From contig NZ_CP047030.1 of NCBI RefSeq assembly GCF_009796825.1, positions 2,627,001-2,691,000 on the forward strand: 64,000 nt of DNA, given 5' to 3'. Below the pieces are notes generated by a model, which saw only the letters and a list, made by a program, of their open reading frames with translations, made no database searches and was not told where the DNA came from. A program made the translations under genes and the position numbers. This DNA is from Algibacter sp. L3A6 (GTDB lineage: Bacteria > Bacteroidota > Bacteroidia > Flavobacteriales > Flavobacteriaceae). Position 1 is the first letter of the stretch. Every line of letters starts with the position of its first letter. Below, piece by piece: positions 42,046 through 51,110 of the stretch.

Positions 42046-43005
42046 TTAATGATTTTGGTTTAAATTTAATTCATCTTTAATTAAATATCGTTTTTTATCG
42101 GGTCTGTTTCTCAAGATAATTTCGCCTAAAAAACCAGCTACAAAAAACTGAGTACCAATAACCATGGTAGAAAGTGCAATGTAAAATTGAGGGCGTTGTG
42201 TAATTAGTCTACCTGCGCGGTCTAAAAATAATTTATCGACACCAAGGTAAAATGCAAAAGCAAAACCAATGGCAAACATTATAAAACCTAATGCTCCAAA
42301 GAGATGCATAGGGCGTTTTCCGAAACGAGATAAAAACCAAATGGTAATTAAATCTAGAAAACCATGAATAAAACGATCCATGCCAAATTTGGTTTCACCA
42401 TATTTTCTGGCTTGGTGCTGTACTATTTTTTCACCAATATTAGAGAAGCCTGCGTTTTTTGAAAGCACCGGAATGTAACGGTGCATTTCGCCATTAACAT
42501 CAATGTTTTTTACAACTTCTTTTTTATAAGCTTTTAAGCCACAATTAAAATCGTTCAGTTTTACTCCCGATGTTTTTCTGGCAGCCCAATTAAATAGTTT
42601 TGATGGAATGTTTTTAGCTATTACAGAGTCGTAACGTTTCTTTTTCCAACCCGAAACCAAATCGAAACCATCCTTTATAATCATTTTATAAAGATCTGGA
42701 ATTTCGTCCGGGTTATCTTGTAAATCGGCATCCATGGTGATAATTACATCGCCTTCCGCTTTTTCGAAACCAGCATGTAAAGCCTGAGATTTTCCAAAAT
42801 TCCGTAAAAACCGAATGCCTTTTACGCTATTATTTTGCGTTGAAAGTAAGGTGATGATATTCCATGACTCATCTTTACTTCCGTCATCAATGAAAATAAT
42901 CTCGTACGAAAATTGATGCTTTTGCATAACGCCAGCAATCCAATCGTGCAATTCGGTTAAAGAGTCTTGTTCGTTAAGTAGTGGTATAACTACTGATATA
43001 TCCAT
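42046..43005 (-). CDS. Family 2 glycosyltransferase, dolichol-phosphate-mannose-synthase-like, membrane bound
   Basis: A 319-residue glycosyltransferase. The GT-A domain shows DDGSKDES (nucleotide binding) and DADLQDNP (metal-binding DxD-type). Two membrane segments lie at about 232-254 and 268-290, as in GtrB/ArnC-like enzymes that transfer a sugar onto undecaprenyl phosphate on the cytosolic face. It probably makes a lipid-linked sugar for surface glycan. The DUF4199 gene lies 39 bp upstream in the same direction. Confidence 0.92.
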   Translation of the reverse strand: MDISVVIPLLNEQDSLTELHDWIAGVMQKHQFSYEIIFIDDGSKDESWNIITLLSTQNNSVKGIRFLRNFGKSQALHAGFEKAEGDVIITMDADLQDNPDEIPDLYKMIIKDGFDLVSGWKKKRYDSVIAKNIPSKLFNWAARKTSGVKLNDFNCGLKAYKKEVVKNIDVNGEMHRYIPVLSKNAGFSNIGEKIVQHQARKYGETKFGMDRFIHGFLDLITIWFLSRFGKRPMHLFGALGFIMFAIGFAFAFYLGVDKLFLDRAGRLITQRPQFYIALSTMVIGTQFFVAGFLGEIILRNRPDKKRYLIKDELNLNQNH

Positions 43006-43044
43006 GTAATTTTTTTCAGATAATAAAGTTCAAAAATACTGAAA

Positions 43045-43575
43045 TTATTCTGCGTCAGGGTTCTTTTTTTTCATTGCTGCTGCAACTATTAAACCAATAA
43101 TACTAAACATAACTAAGTAGCCGGCTAAACTTTTAGCGATGTTGGCTAAAGAATAATTGTTTTGAGCTTCCATGTTTTCAACGGTTTGGTCGATAATATC
43201 ACTTGGAGAATTAAAGCCTTCCATCATTTGTACTGTTTTTTCAATAGTAATATCTTTTAAAACAGTTGCTGCTTCTGGATCGATAAAGTTGAATAATATA
43301 TAAGAGACTAAAATACTAATTAGTAAACCTAGCGCAACAGTAATAAAATATGCAGTAAAAGCTTCTTTAAAAGTAGCGTAACTGTTTTGAGCTTGTTTAA
43401 CTTTGGCTACCGAAACAATTCCGAAGACAATAATAGTAATTAAAATGAAGGCGCCTAACCAAGTATTTATTAATAATTCAATATTTACAGCGTAAGGAAT
43501 TATAGTGATTAGAGCTAGAAATGCTCCTAAATACAATCCGAAATTAGTAGCAATAGATTTTAAAGTTTTTTCCAT
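43045..43575 (-). CDS. DUF4199 membrane protein
   Basis: A 176-residue protein with four membrane segments (about 12-30, 34-53, 73-95, 145-168) and an outer loop with VQMMEGFNSPSDIIDQTVENMEAQN, the usual pattern of DUF4199 proteins in Bacteroidota. Function unknown. Cotranscribed with the downstream glycosyltransferase, which is the common arrangement in the group, and so perhaps linked to lipid-carrier glycosylation. Confidence 0.85.
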   Translation of the reverse strand: MEKTLKSIATNFGLYLGAFLALITIIPYAVNIELLINTWLGAFILITIIVFGIVSVAKVKQAQNSYATFKEAFTAYFITVALGLLISILVSYILFNFIDPEAATVLKDITIEKTVQMMEGFNSPSDIIDQTVENMEAQNNYSLANIAKSLAGYLVMFSIIGLIVAAAMKKKNPDAE

Positions 43576-43669
43576 GATATTTTGATTAAATTATTTTAGT
43601 TGAATTGTTAGTGTTCAAAGATACTAAAACGTTACATTTGTACCAGAGAAAAATAAAATGCAAAAAATA

Positions 43670-43699
43670 TTGTGAATTTATAAAATTTACTTAAATTTG
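43670..43699 (+). promoter_or_regulatory. Promoter of rpmE2
   Basis: TTG at 43670-43672, 19-bp spacer, TAAATTTG at 43692-43699, 37 bp before the L31 ATG. Confidence 0.7.
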
Positions 43700-43736
43700 C
43701 ACTTCCAAAATTGAAAAGAATAAAAAGCATTTAGCG

Positions 43737-43988
43737 ATGAGAAAAGGTATACACCCAGAAAATTATAGATTAGTAGCGTTTAAAGATATGTCTAACGAAG
43801 ATGTGTTTTTAACAAAATCTACAGCAAATACAAACGAAACTCTTGAGGTTGACGGTGTTGAATATCCATTAATAAAAATGGAGATTTCTAGAACGTCTCA
43901 TCCTTTTTACACTGGTAAATCTAAATTAGTAGATACAGCTGGTCGTATTGACAAGTTCAAAAATAAATACGCTAAGTTTAAAAAATAA
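43737..43988 (+). CDS. rpmE2: Ribosomal protein L31, type B
   Basis: An 83-residue L31 protein: MRKGIHPENYRLVAFKDMS, then SRTSHPFYTGKSKLVDTAGRIDKFKNKYAKF. It lacks the CxxC zinc-ribbon cysteines, which defines the type B (zinc-independent) form. The Bacteroidota usually rely on this form as their main L31, so zinc limitation need not be implied. Stand-alone gene with a good promoter and a terminator at 44011. Confidence 0.96.
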   Translation: MRKGIHPENYRLVAFKDMSNEDVFLTKSTANTNETLEVDGVEYPLIKMEISRTSHPFYTGKSKLVDTAGRIDKFKNKYAKFKK

Positions 43989-44010
43989 ATTTAGTCTACA
44001 TTTAATATAT

Positions 44011-44044
44011 AAAGCCTTCATATTTAATATGGAAGGCTTTTTTG
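44011..44044 (+). terminator. Terminator of rpmE2
   Basis: A stem AAAGCCTT with CATAT/ATATG extension and one bulged G, a three-base loop, and TTTTTTTG following. Confidence 0.75.
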
Positions 44045-44068
44045 TTTTCTATATTTAAATTACATTTG
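44041..44068 (+). promoter_or_regulatory. Possible promoter of the GlmU-like gene
   Basis: TTTG at 44041-44044 and TACATTTG at 44061-44068, with a spacer of 16 bp, shorter than usual. It lies 49 bp before the ATG. Confidence 0.4.
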
Positions 44069-44117
44069 AATTCATAATTGAAGTTTATATTGATGAACTT
44101 TTAATTTTACACTTAAA

Positions 44118-45296
44118 ATGAATTATATACTTTTTGACGGTCCTTCAAGGAACAATCTACTGCCTTTTACTTATACAAGGCCTGTTGCAGATATTAGAGT
44201 AGGCATATTAACTATTCGTGAAAAATGGGAAAACTATTTAAGTTGTACAACAACTACGATAACTGAAGATTATTTAGCTGATAAATATCCGATGGTGGAG
44301 ATGGAAGTTAACGTTATGATTAACGCATCGTATTTGCCAAATAAGGCATTAGTTGCAAAAATTAAAGCGTTAGAAGAAAATCAAGCTATTTTTCAAGGTG
44401 ACGATGTTATTGCTTTTTTTGCAGTAGAAGGACAAGAAGATATTGATTTTGACGATTACAAAGCCATTGAATTTGATGGTGACGTATTAAAAATTGAAAA
44501 TACGTGGGATATTTTTTCTAAAAACGGCGATGCAATTAAGGCCGATTTTGAATTAATTACAGAAGATAGAAAGACTGAAACCATCTCGGAAACCAATAAT
44601 ATTATAGCTCCAGAAAATATTTTTATAGAAGAAGGAGTAAAATTAGAGTACGTTTCGTTAAACGCTACAAACGGACCAATATATATAGCTAAAGATGCAG
44701 AAATAATGGAAGGTGCGCTTATTCGTGGGCCTTTTGCTTTATGCGAATCTTCTACCATAAAAATGGGAGCCAAAATTTATGGTCCAACAACAGTAGGTCC
44801 TTTTAGTAAAGTAGGTGGCGAGGTTAATAATTCGGTTATTTTTGGGTATTCTAATAAAGGACATGAAGGCTTTTTAGGGAACTCTGTATTAGGTGAGTGG
44901 TGTAATTTAGGTGCCGACACCAATAATTCTAACCTTAAAAACAACTATGCTGAAGTGCGTTTATGGGATTACCAAACAGAAGGTTTTGCTAAAACAGGCT
45001 TACAATTTTGCGGTTTAATGATGGGTGACCATAGTAAATGTGGAATAAACACCATGTTTAATACAGGAACCGTAGTTGGCGTAAGTGCAAATATTTTTGG
45101 AACAGGGTTTCCTCGTAATTTTGTACCAAGTTTTTCTTGGGGCGGTAGTAGTGGCTTTACTACTTACTTAACAAAGAAAGCTTTTGAGGTAACTAAAATA
45201 GTTATGAGTAGACGTGGCATTGAATTCAACGATCAGGAAGAAGCTATTCTGGCCCATGTTTTTGACGAAACCAAAAAGTTTAGAAGGGAAGAATAG
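44118..45296 (+). CDS. GlmU-like putative sugar nucleotidyltransferase / left-handed beta-helix protein
   Basis: A 392-residue protein of the alternative bacterial GlmU-type group (TIGR03991-like). The N terminus MNYILFDGPSRNNLLPFTYTRPVADIR (key: FDG, LLPFTYTRP) replaces the LAAGxGTRM loop of true GlmU. The C-terminal half is a left-handed beta-helix of hexapeptide repeats (IYIAKDAEIMEGALIRGPF, VGPFSKVGGEVNNSVIFGYSNKGHEGFLG in outline) as in acetyltransferases. It may form UDP-sugars or act as a mannose-1-phosphate-type transferase; true activity is not known. Confidence 0.85.
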   Translation: MNYILFDGPSRNNLLPFTYTRPVADIRVGILTIREKWENYLSCTTTTITEDYLADKYPMVEMEVNVMINASYLPNKALVAKIKALEENQAIFQGDDVIAFFAVEGQEDIDFDDYKAIEFDGDVLKIENTWDIFSKNGDAIKADFELITEDRKTETISETNNIIAPENIFIEEGVKLEYVSLNATNGPIYIAKDAEIMEGALIRGPFALCESSTIKMGAKIYGPTTVGPFSKVGGEVNNSVIFGYSNKGHEGFLGNSVLGEWCNLGADTNNSNLKNNYAEVRLWDYQTEGFAKTGLQFCGLMMGDHSKCGINTMFNTGTVVGVSANIFGTGFPRNFVPSFSWGGSSGFTTYLTKKAFEVTKIVMSRRGIEFNDQEEAILAHVFDETKKFRREE

Positions 45297-45384
45297 GTTT
45301 GTGTTATAAAATAAACTGATGAAGTTTTTTTACAAGCTTTAAATAAATCAAGTATTTGTATATTTGTTTAAATGTCAGTTTTTT

Positions 45385-46296
45385 ATGATGAAATTTATAG
45401 TATGTAGTTTTTTATTTTGTACAGCAATAGCTTTAGCTCAAAATGAAGCTTATGTTGTTGAAAATTTAAGTCTAAACAATGAAAATCCTCATTTTGGATT
45501 AATGCGCGTAGGTAACAATGTTATAATTACATCTTATCAACTCGATAAAAAAGGACGCGTAAAGCGCGTTCAGGGTCAGCCAAAACTAACAATATTTCAG
45601 GGAGAAATTAAAAATTCGGAGACAATCGAAAACTTGTCTACCGTTCAAATCGATCCCAAAGCAGGTGTGCCTCAAATTACTAGTGCAACATTATCTCAAG
45701 ACGGTAGTCTTATTTATATTACTACAGTTTACACCAATAGAAATAAACCAGATGTTAGGTTTAAGGAAACTAACTTTCATTTAGAAGTAGGGGAGTTTAA
45801 GGCAGGTGTTGGTTTTACTAATTTTAAAGTATTACCATTCTGTAAGCCTCGGTTCTCTTATGCGCACCCAGCGTTAAGTCCCGATGGTAAAACTTTGTTT
45901 TTTACTGCAAATATCAAAGGAGGTAAAGCTACAACAAAAGGAGGTTCGGATATTTTTAAGGTCGATATTTTAGAGGGAAATACGTATAGTGAACCTGAGA
46001 ATTTAGGATCCACAGTAAATTCTTATGGAAAAGAAATGTTTCCGTTTATAGCTAGTGATAATACATTGTATTTTTCGTCCAACAGGCCTAATGGCTTTGG
46101 TGGTTACGATTTATATAAATGTAAAATGAATGGAGATAGTACTTTTGAAAAAGCAGAGAAACTAGAAAAACCATTAAATAGTGTTAAGGACGATTTGTCT
46201 CTAATAATGAATACAAATAATACTTCTGGTTTTTTATCGTCCAAACGTCTTGGCGGAAAAGGTGACGATGATATCTATGTTTTTAAAATGAAATAA
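45385..46296 (+). CDS. Exported WD40-like (PD40) beta-propeller protein
   Basis: About 303 residues from the ATG at 45385, which gives a clean signal peptide (MMKFIVCSFLFCTAIALAQ). An in-frame TTG at 45364 would add seven residues before it. PD40 repeats are visible: HPALSPDGKTLFFTAN, GGSDIFKVDI, FPFIASDNTLYFSSNRPNGFGGYDLYKC and LNSVKDDLSLIMN. Related repeats occur in TolB and in OmpA-linked PorE-like T9SS proteins, but there is no OmpA domain here. Likely periplasmic, protein-binding; role unknown. Confidence 0.85.
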   Translation: MMKFIVCSFLFCTAIALAQNEAYVVENLSLNNENPHFGLMRVGNNVIITSYQLDKKGRVKRVQGQPKLTIFQGEIKNSETIENLSTVQIDPKAGVPQITSATLSQDGSLIYITTVYTNRNKPDVRFKETNFHLEVGEFKAGVGFTNFKVLPFCKPRFSYAHPALSPDGKTLFFTANIKGGKATTKGGSDIFKVDILEGNTYSEPENLGSTVNSYGKEMFPFIASDNTLYFSSNRPNGFGGYDLYKCKMNGDSTFEKAEKLEKPLNSVKDDLSLIMNTNNTSGFLSSKRLGGKGDDDIYVFKMK

Positions 46297-46343
46297 GTAG
46301 GGAATTGCCTATCTTGAAAAAAATAAGTCAACTAATATATTTT

Positions 46344-47048
46344 ATGAATATTTTTTTTAAAAATATTTACTTGTTTTCTATAGTGTTTTTGGTTGCCGTG
46401 GTATTGGATAATTTGGTAAAGCAGAACTTAGATACATCCTTTCATCGTCATTTATCTAAGAGTTTAGTAACTGGGTTATTGTTGGTATACTATTTAGTAA
46501 ACAAGAATGATAAAGTACCAAAATTAAAATCTAATGCCGTAATTATAGGGTTAGTTCTTTTTACTATTGGTGGGTGGTTTGGTACACTTATGAATAATAA
46601 TCAAATATTTTTTTTTCTCTCTTTTGTTTTTTTTGTTGCTGGCAAGTTTTTCTATGCCTTGAGGTTAGCGAAAAATCATGATTTTAGCTTTAAGAGAATA
46701 CTCTTTTTCTTGTTGTTTTTTAGTTTGTATATGTTCGTGCTTGTTAATGAGGTTTACGAAAAGTTAGGTGATCAACTTATAATAATCGTTATTTATTTTT
46801 TTATTTCTATAGTTTTATTAGCATTCGCTTTTGTTCGAAAGGAATTTGTTTGCTACAAGAGTTATATTTTGGTGTTTTTAGGCTTGTTATTTTTTGTGAT
46901 ATCGGAAAGTATGTTGGTTGTAAAACTCTACGGAAATAGTTTTGCCTTTGATGGTCCAACGCTTCTTGTTTTATATGAGTTGGGGCAATATCTTTTTATT
47001 ATTGGTGTTTTAGAAGAAGTTTTAATTAAACCAGTTGAAATAGACTAA
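46344..47048 (+). CDS. YhhN/TMEM86-like membrane protein, putative lysoplasmalogenase
   Basis: About 234 residues with eight hydrophobic segments, in the arrangement of the YhhN family, whose animal members (TMEM86) hydrolyse lysoplasmalogens. I prefer the ATG at 46344 (MNIFFKNIYLFSIV) over the TTG at 46305. Similarity is judged from topology and length, so the family call is only moderate. Its stop codon overlaps the stop codon of the convergent peptide-binding protein gene by 3 bp. Confidence 0.65.
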   Translation: MNIFFKNIYLFSIVFLVAVVLDNLVKQNLDTSFHRHLSKSLVTGLLLVYYLVNKNDKVPKLKSNAVIIGLVLFTIGGWFGTLMNNNQIFFFLSFVFFVAGKFFYALRLAKNHDFSFKRILFFLLFFSLYMFVLVNEVYEKLGDQLIIIVIYFFISIVLLAFAFVRKEFVCYKSYILVFLGLLFFVISESMLVVKLYGNSFAFDGPTLLVLYELGQYLFIIGVLEEVLIKPVEID

Positions 47049-48676
47049 ATATTTTCTTTTAATTTCTTCACCTGTTTTAATTCTAATAAGTTGATAGGGT
47101 TTATGCCTAAATGCTGAACGTTTTTCCTTGTAAATCGAACCACTTCATCATAAAACAAAGGAATAATTGGAGCTTCTTGCATAACTAATGAATCCATTTT
47201 AGAGTAAAGTTGTTCTCTGCTCTCTGGGTTAGTTTCAGTAAAAGCTTGTTCGTACCAAGAGTCAAATTTTGGATTTTGAAAGTGCGTGTAATTTGGTCCG
47301 TTTGGTGAAAAGTTTTTACTATAAAATAAAGATAAATAATTTTCACCATCAGGATAATCGGCAACCCAACTCGCTCTAAATAAATCTAATTTATTGTTGG
47401 CTTTAGCATCTTTTAAAGTAGCCGCAGGTATAACATCGATGTTTACTATAAGGCCTGTTTTTTGTAGTTCACGTTGTATATATTCACAAAAACTTAAATA
47501 GTTCCCAATAGTGGTAATTGTAATTTCTGGCTTTTGTTTACCTGTCTCGTTTTTATATTGTTCAACTAATTGTTTAGCTTTTTCCGGCTTATAGTTAAAA
47601 CCCGTAGTAGCATTGTAACCTGGTAAACCTTTAGGTATAAAGCCGCCATTTGCAGGAATTCCAACACCGTTACGCAGGTAAATCATCATTTTTTTTCGAT
47701 CGAAGCCGTAATTAATAGCTTGTCTCAATAATTTTGATTGCGTTTCCGAGGTTTCAGAATCTAAGTTAAATCCTAAATATTCGGTATTTAAATATGGGCC
47801 ACGAATTAAACGCGATGTTTTTTGGTAAGAATCTCTTAATCTACCATCGGCTGTTAAAACTTCATCTTTGTATGAGGCATCTAAACCAGAAACAAAATCA
47901 ATGTTTCCTTGTGCAAATTGCATAAATTCGCTTTGCTTATCAGGTAAAAAGGTGATTGCAACAGCTTCTAGGTAAGGTAAATTATTTCCGTTAAGGTCTT
48001 TTTCAAAATAATTATCATTTTTTCTAAAAACCAACTTTACATTTTCCTCCCAGCGTTTAAATTTAAAAGGACCTGTTCCAATAGGGTGTGCTCTAAAATC
48101 AGAATTATAGAAATCTACAATTTCCTTAGGTACAACTGAGCAGTATTTCATGGTTAATAACCCTAGAAATGCAGGAAAAGGTTGTTTTAATTTTATTTGA
48201 AATGTAGTATCGTCAACCACGTTAAATTGGTCTACTTTATTCAAAATCCAACTTCCGGGAGACGCAATTTGTTTGTCTAATAATCGGTTTAAGCTATAAG
48301 CAACATCTGTAGCAACAACGGTTCTTGTGGAGTCTTTGCCAAATAGTTCGTGTTTGTGAAAATAAACATCGTTTCTAAGGCTGAAGTTGTATGTTTTAGC
48401 ATCTTCAGAAATAGTCCAACTTTTAGCAATACAAGGTATAACTTTTAAGTTGTTATCCATTTGTACTAAACCATTAAATAGTTGGTTGGTAGCCCAAATA
48501 TCTGCAATATCTTTGGAGAAAGCAGGATCTAGAGAGCCTATATTTTTATGTTCATTATATCTAAAAACAAGGTGGTCTTTGGCTGTATTTGTATCGCTTT
48601 CGCATGAAAAAAAAAATAAAACAACGCAACTAATTGAGAGATAGTTTATTATTTGACTAGTAACATGTTTTATCAT
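47045..48676 (-). CDS. ABC transporter solute-binding lipoprotein, peptide/nickel (family 5)
   Basis: About 543 residues from the ATG at 48676, which gives the lipoprotein signal MIKHVTSQIINYLSISC with further SCVVLFFFSC; lipidation is most likely at the cysteine in FFSC. An upstream ATG at 48784 would run into the divergent mtaB start and bury the signal, so I reject it. The mature protein has the family 5 pattern (GSLDPAFSKDIADIWATNQLFNGLVQ, TFQIKLKQPFPAFLGLL, DFRAHPIGTGPFKFKRWEEN). It binds oligopeptides or another solute for an ABC importer, but no permease genes are next to it. Confidence 0.88.
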   Translation of the reverse strand: MIKHVTSQIINYLSISCVVLFFFSCESDTNTAKDHLVFRYNEHKNIGSLDPAFSKDIADIWATNQLFNGLVQMDNNLKVIPCIAKSWTISEDAKTYNFSLRNDVYFHKHELFGKDSTRTVVATDVAYSLNRLLDKQIASPGSWILNKVDQFNVVDDTTFQIKLKQPFPAFLGLLTMKYCSVVPKEIVDFYNSDFRAHPIGTGPFKFKRWEENVKLVFRKNDNYFEKDLNGNNLPYLEAVAITFLPDKQSEFMQFAQGNIDFVSGLDASYKDEVLTADGRLRDSYQKTSRLIRGPYLNTEYLGFNLDSETSETQSKLLRQAINYGFDRKKMMIYLRNGVGIPANGGFIPKGLPGYNATTGFNYKPEKAKQLVEQYKNETGKQKPEITITTIGNYLSFCEYIQRELQKTGLIVNIDVIPAATLKDAKANNKLDLFRASWVADYPDGENYLSLFYSKNFSPNGPNYTHFQNPKFDSWYEQAFTETNPESREQLYSKMDSLVMQEAPIIPLFYDEVVRFTRKNVQHLGINPINLLELKQVKKLKENI

Positions 48677-48691
48677 ATAACTTATTAATTG

Positions 48692-48699
48692 TAAATTTG
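48692..48699 (+). promoter_or_regulatory. Possible -7 element of mtaB
   Basis: TAAATTTG, 66 bp before the mtaB ATG, in the divergent gap of 89 bp. No convincing -33 box. Confidence 0.4.
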
Positions 48700-48765
48700 C
48701 AGACTTTTTAAATGTAAAGATAATTTTAAAAAGATATTGAAACAAGCAGAGGATAACAAAATATA

Positions 48766-50094
48766 ATGAATAAAAAAGTCGCATTTTATACTTTAGGTTG
48801 TAAACTTAATTTTTCCGAAACATCAACTATAGCTAGAAACTTTGATGATGAGGGGTTTAGTCGCGTAGATTTTTCTGAAAAGGCAGATATTTACGTAATT
48901 AACACCTGTTCGGTAACCGAAAATGCAGACAAACGTTTCAAAACTATTGTTAAGCAAGCCCAAAAATCTAATCCAGATGCTTTTGTTGCTGCGGTAGGGT
49001 GTTATGCACAATTAAAACCTCAGGAACTAGCCGATGTAAACGGAGTAGACTTGGTGCTTGGAGCTACGGAGAAATTTAAAATAACAGATTATCTAAACGA
49101 TTTATCTAAAAACGATTTTGGCGAAGTGCATTCTTGCGAAATCGAAGATGCCGATTTTTATGTAGGCTCTTATTCAATTGGAGATAGAACACGTGCTTTT
49201 CTGAAAGTTCAAGATGGTTGTGATTATAAATGTACATACTGCACTATTCCTTTAGCGCGCGGTATTTCTAGAAGTGATACTATGGAAGGCGTATTGAAAA
49301 ACGCACGAGATATTTCAAAACAAAATATAAAAGAAATTGTTTTAACCGGTGTTAATATTGGTGATTACGGTAAGGGTGAATTTGGAAACAAAAAACACGA
49401 GCATACGTTTCTAGATTTAGTAACAGAATTAGATAAAGTAGAAGGTATCGAACGTTTGCGTATCTCGTCTATTGAACCTAATTTACTAAAGAATGATACC
49501 ATTGATTTGGTTTCGAAATCTAGAGCTTTTGTACCACACTTTCATATTCCTCTACAATCTGGTAGTAATGAAATTCTTAAAAAAATGAAACGCCGTTACA
49601 TGCGTGAACTTTATGTAGATCGTGTTTCTAAAATAAAAGAAGTTATGCCTCACGCCTGTATTGGTGTGGATGTTATTGTTGGGTTTCCGGGTGAAACTGA
49701 TGAGCATTTTCTAGAAACTTATAATTTTTTAACCGAGTTAGATATTTCATATTTACACGTGTTTACATATTCGGAGCGCGATAATACCGAAGCTGCAGAA
49801 ATGGACGGTATTGTACCCGGTAATGTACGTAGTAAACGTAGTAAAATGTTACGTGGTTTATCGGTTAAAAAGCGTCGTGCATTTTACGAAAGTCAATTAG
49901 AAACAACAAGAACTGTTTTGTTTGAAAGTGAAAATAAAAGCGGTTATATTCATGGTTTTACAGAAAATTATGTAAAAGTAAAAACGCCATGGAACCCAGA
50001 ATTAGTAAATACTTTACATGCGGTAAATCTTACGAAAATTGATGATGATGGCTTAGTGCGTTTCGATTTTGTTAAGCAAGATAGCGTTGCTTAA
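48766..50094 (+). CDS. mtaB: tRNA t6A37 methylthiotransferase
   Basis: A radical-SAM methylthiotransferase converting t6A37 to ms2t6A37 in tRNA that reads ANN codons. Its 442 residues include the N-terminal UPF0004 domain with cluster cysteines C12 (YTLGCKLNFSE), C48 (NTCSVTENADKR) and C79 (AVGCYAQ), the radical-SAM C152-x3-C156-x2-C159 (DGCDYKCTYCTIPLARG), and a C-terminal TRAM-like domain. The LNFSE and SVTENADKR blocks favour MtaB over MiaB or RimO. Single gene. Confidence 0.94.
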   Translation: MNKKVAFYTLGCKLNFSETSTIARNFDDEGFSRVDFSEKADIYVINTCSVTENADKRFKTIVKQAQKSNPDAFVAAVGCYAQLKPQELADVNGVDLVLGATEKFKITDYLNDLSKNDFGEVHSCEIEDADFYVGSYSIGDRTRAFLKVQDGCDYKCTYCTIPLARGISRSDTMEGVLKNARDISKQNIKEIVLTGVNIGDYGKGEFGNKKHEHTFLDLVTELDKVEGIERLRISSIEPNLLKNDTIDLVSKSRAFVPHFHIPLQSGSNEILKKMKRRYMRELYVDRVSKIKEVMPHACIGVDVIVGFPGETDEHFLETYNFLTELDISYLHVFTYSERDNTEAAEMDGIVPGNVRSKRSKMLRGLSVKKRRAFYESQLETTRTVLFESENKSGYIHGFTENYVKVKTPWNPELVNTLHAVNLTKIDDDGLVRFDFVKQDSVA

Positions 50095-50218
50095 GAACTG
50101 CTTTTTCATCTTGCATTGGTTTATTTGAGTTTAATCGATTTTATTTTGCTAAATGTTGTTTGCTGATGTAAGTTTACATCAAGTGTTTTCGGTATAAAGT
50201 ATCGAGATTTAATTAATT

Positions 50219-50614
50219 ATGAAAAGAAACTTAAAATTATTAACTTCTCTCTTAGTTATTTTTCTGTTCATGTCTTGTTCTAGTGACAATGATGATAACG
50301 ATGAAGATTCTATTTTATTAGGAGTTTGGCAAACCAGTGAGGTTAGCACAGAAGCTACAACTACATTTACATTAGTTTTTGGAGACAATAATACCGGATT
50401 GAGTATTTATGCTATCGAAACGAATACAGGTGAAGAGACCTCAAGTTTAGAGCCTTTTAATTGGGAGCTAAATGGTAAAGTGGTTACGCTTTTAGATATC
50501 GATGCCTCTGGAAATAGTTATGAAATAAATGATGACGGACAACTTGAGTTAACTGGTTCTGCAGGCGTGGTTGTTCTGGATAAAATATCTAATGATTATT
50601 CTGATTATTATTGA
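50219..50614 (+). CDS. Lipocalin-like small lipoprotein
   Basis: A 131-residue lipoprotein (lipidated C20 in LFMSC) with an acidic linker SSDNDDNDEDS and a small domain beginning LLGVWQTSEVS, the pattern of lipocalin-like proteins (DUF4923/5004 type) abundant in Bacteroidota. Function unknown. Monocistronic, with a strong terminator 27 bp after it. Confidence 0.8.
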   Translation: MKRNLKLLTSLLVIFLFMSCSSDNDDNDEDSILLGVWQTSEVSTEATTTFTLVFGDNNTGLSIYAIETNTGEETSSLEPFNWELNGKVVTLLDIDASGNSYEINDDGQLELTGSAGVVVLDKISNDYSDYY

Positions 50615-50640
50615 TATTCAGTATAAAATATAAAACATAA

Positions 50641-50669
50641 AAAAATCCGAAGCTTTGCTTCGGATTTTT
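50641..50669. terminator. Bidirectional terminator
   Basis: Perfect 13-bp arms (AAAAATCCGAAGC and complement) with a three-base loop and T-run, between the convergent lipoprotein and acetyltransferase genes. Confidence 0.9.
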
Positions 50670-50691
50670 TGTTTTTAAGTTATTTCTAAAA

Positions 50692-50988
50692 TTAGATTCT
50701 TACGCCTACTGGTAGCATGCGCTTGTACTTTCTGTTGCTTCTAACAAATTTTGCTATTTCTGGGCAAGTAGGCATCACGCTTAAGTTGCGTTCAGCTATT
50801 TGATCAAATACAGCAGATAAAAAATCTTTACTAAAATTTTCGTCCGTTATGCTTTCTGGAATAAAAAGTTTTGTTAAAAAAATCTTTCGTTCTTGTAGAG
50901 AATATTCGATTATGGCCATTTGGTCATCGATTTTAATTTCAAATTGACGTAAAAAATCGTTGTCAATCAATTCAGCAGCTTCAACCAT
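50692..50988 (-). CDS. Small GNAT-fold N-acetyltransferase-like protein (YjdJ/NATD1 type)
   Basis: A 98-residue single GNAT-like domain (FEIKIDDQMAIIEYSLQERKIFLTKLFIPESI, then a helix and VMPTCPEIAKFVRSN, in outline). This minimal form, in which a C-P-E/Y block replaces the usual acetyl-CoA loop of larger members, is typical of the YjdJ/NATD1 family. Substrate unknown. It is divergent from the hydrolase at 51111. Confidence 0.85.
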   Translation of the reverse strand: MVEAAELIDNDFLRQFEIKIDDQMAIIEYSLQERKIFLTKLFIPESITDENFSKDFLSAVFDQIAERNLSVMPTCPEIAKFVRSNRKYKRMLPVGVRI

Positions 50989-51009
50989 ATCATAAAATTT
51001 TTAAAATTA

Positions 51010-51042
51010 TTTGCAAACTTGAAATAGTGAGAACTATTTTTG
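51010..51042 (+). promoter_or_regulatory. Promoter of the alpha/beta hydrolase gene
   Basis: TTTG at 51010-51013, a 21-bp spacer, TATTTTTG at 51035-51042, 68 bp before the ATG. Confidence 0.6.
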
Positions 51043-51110
51043 TATAAGTTTGTCGTGCAAAAGTACGAAAAAAAAACGTTATATTATAGTTAAATAGAAG
51101 TTAATCCCTT

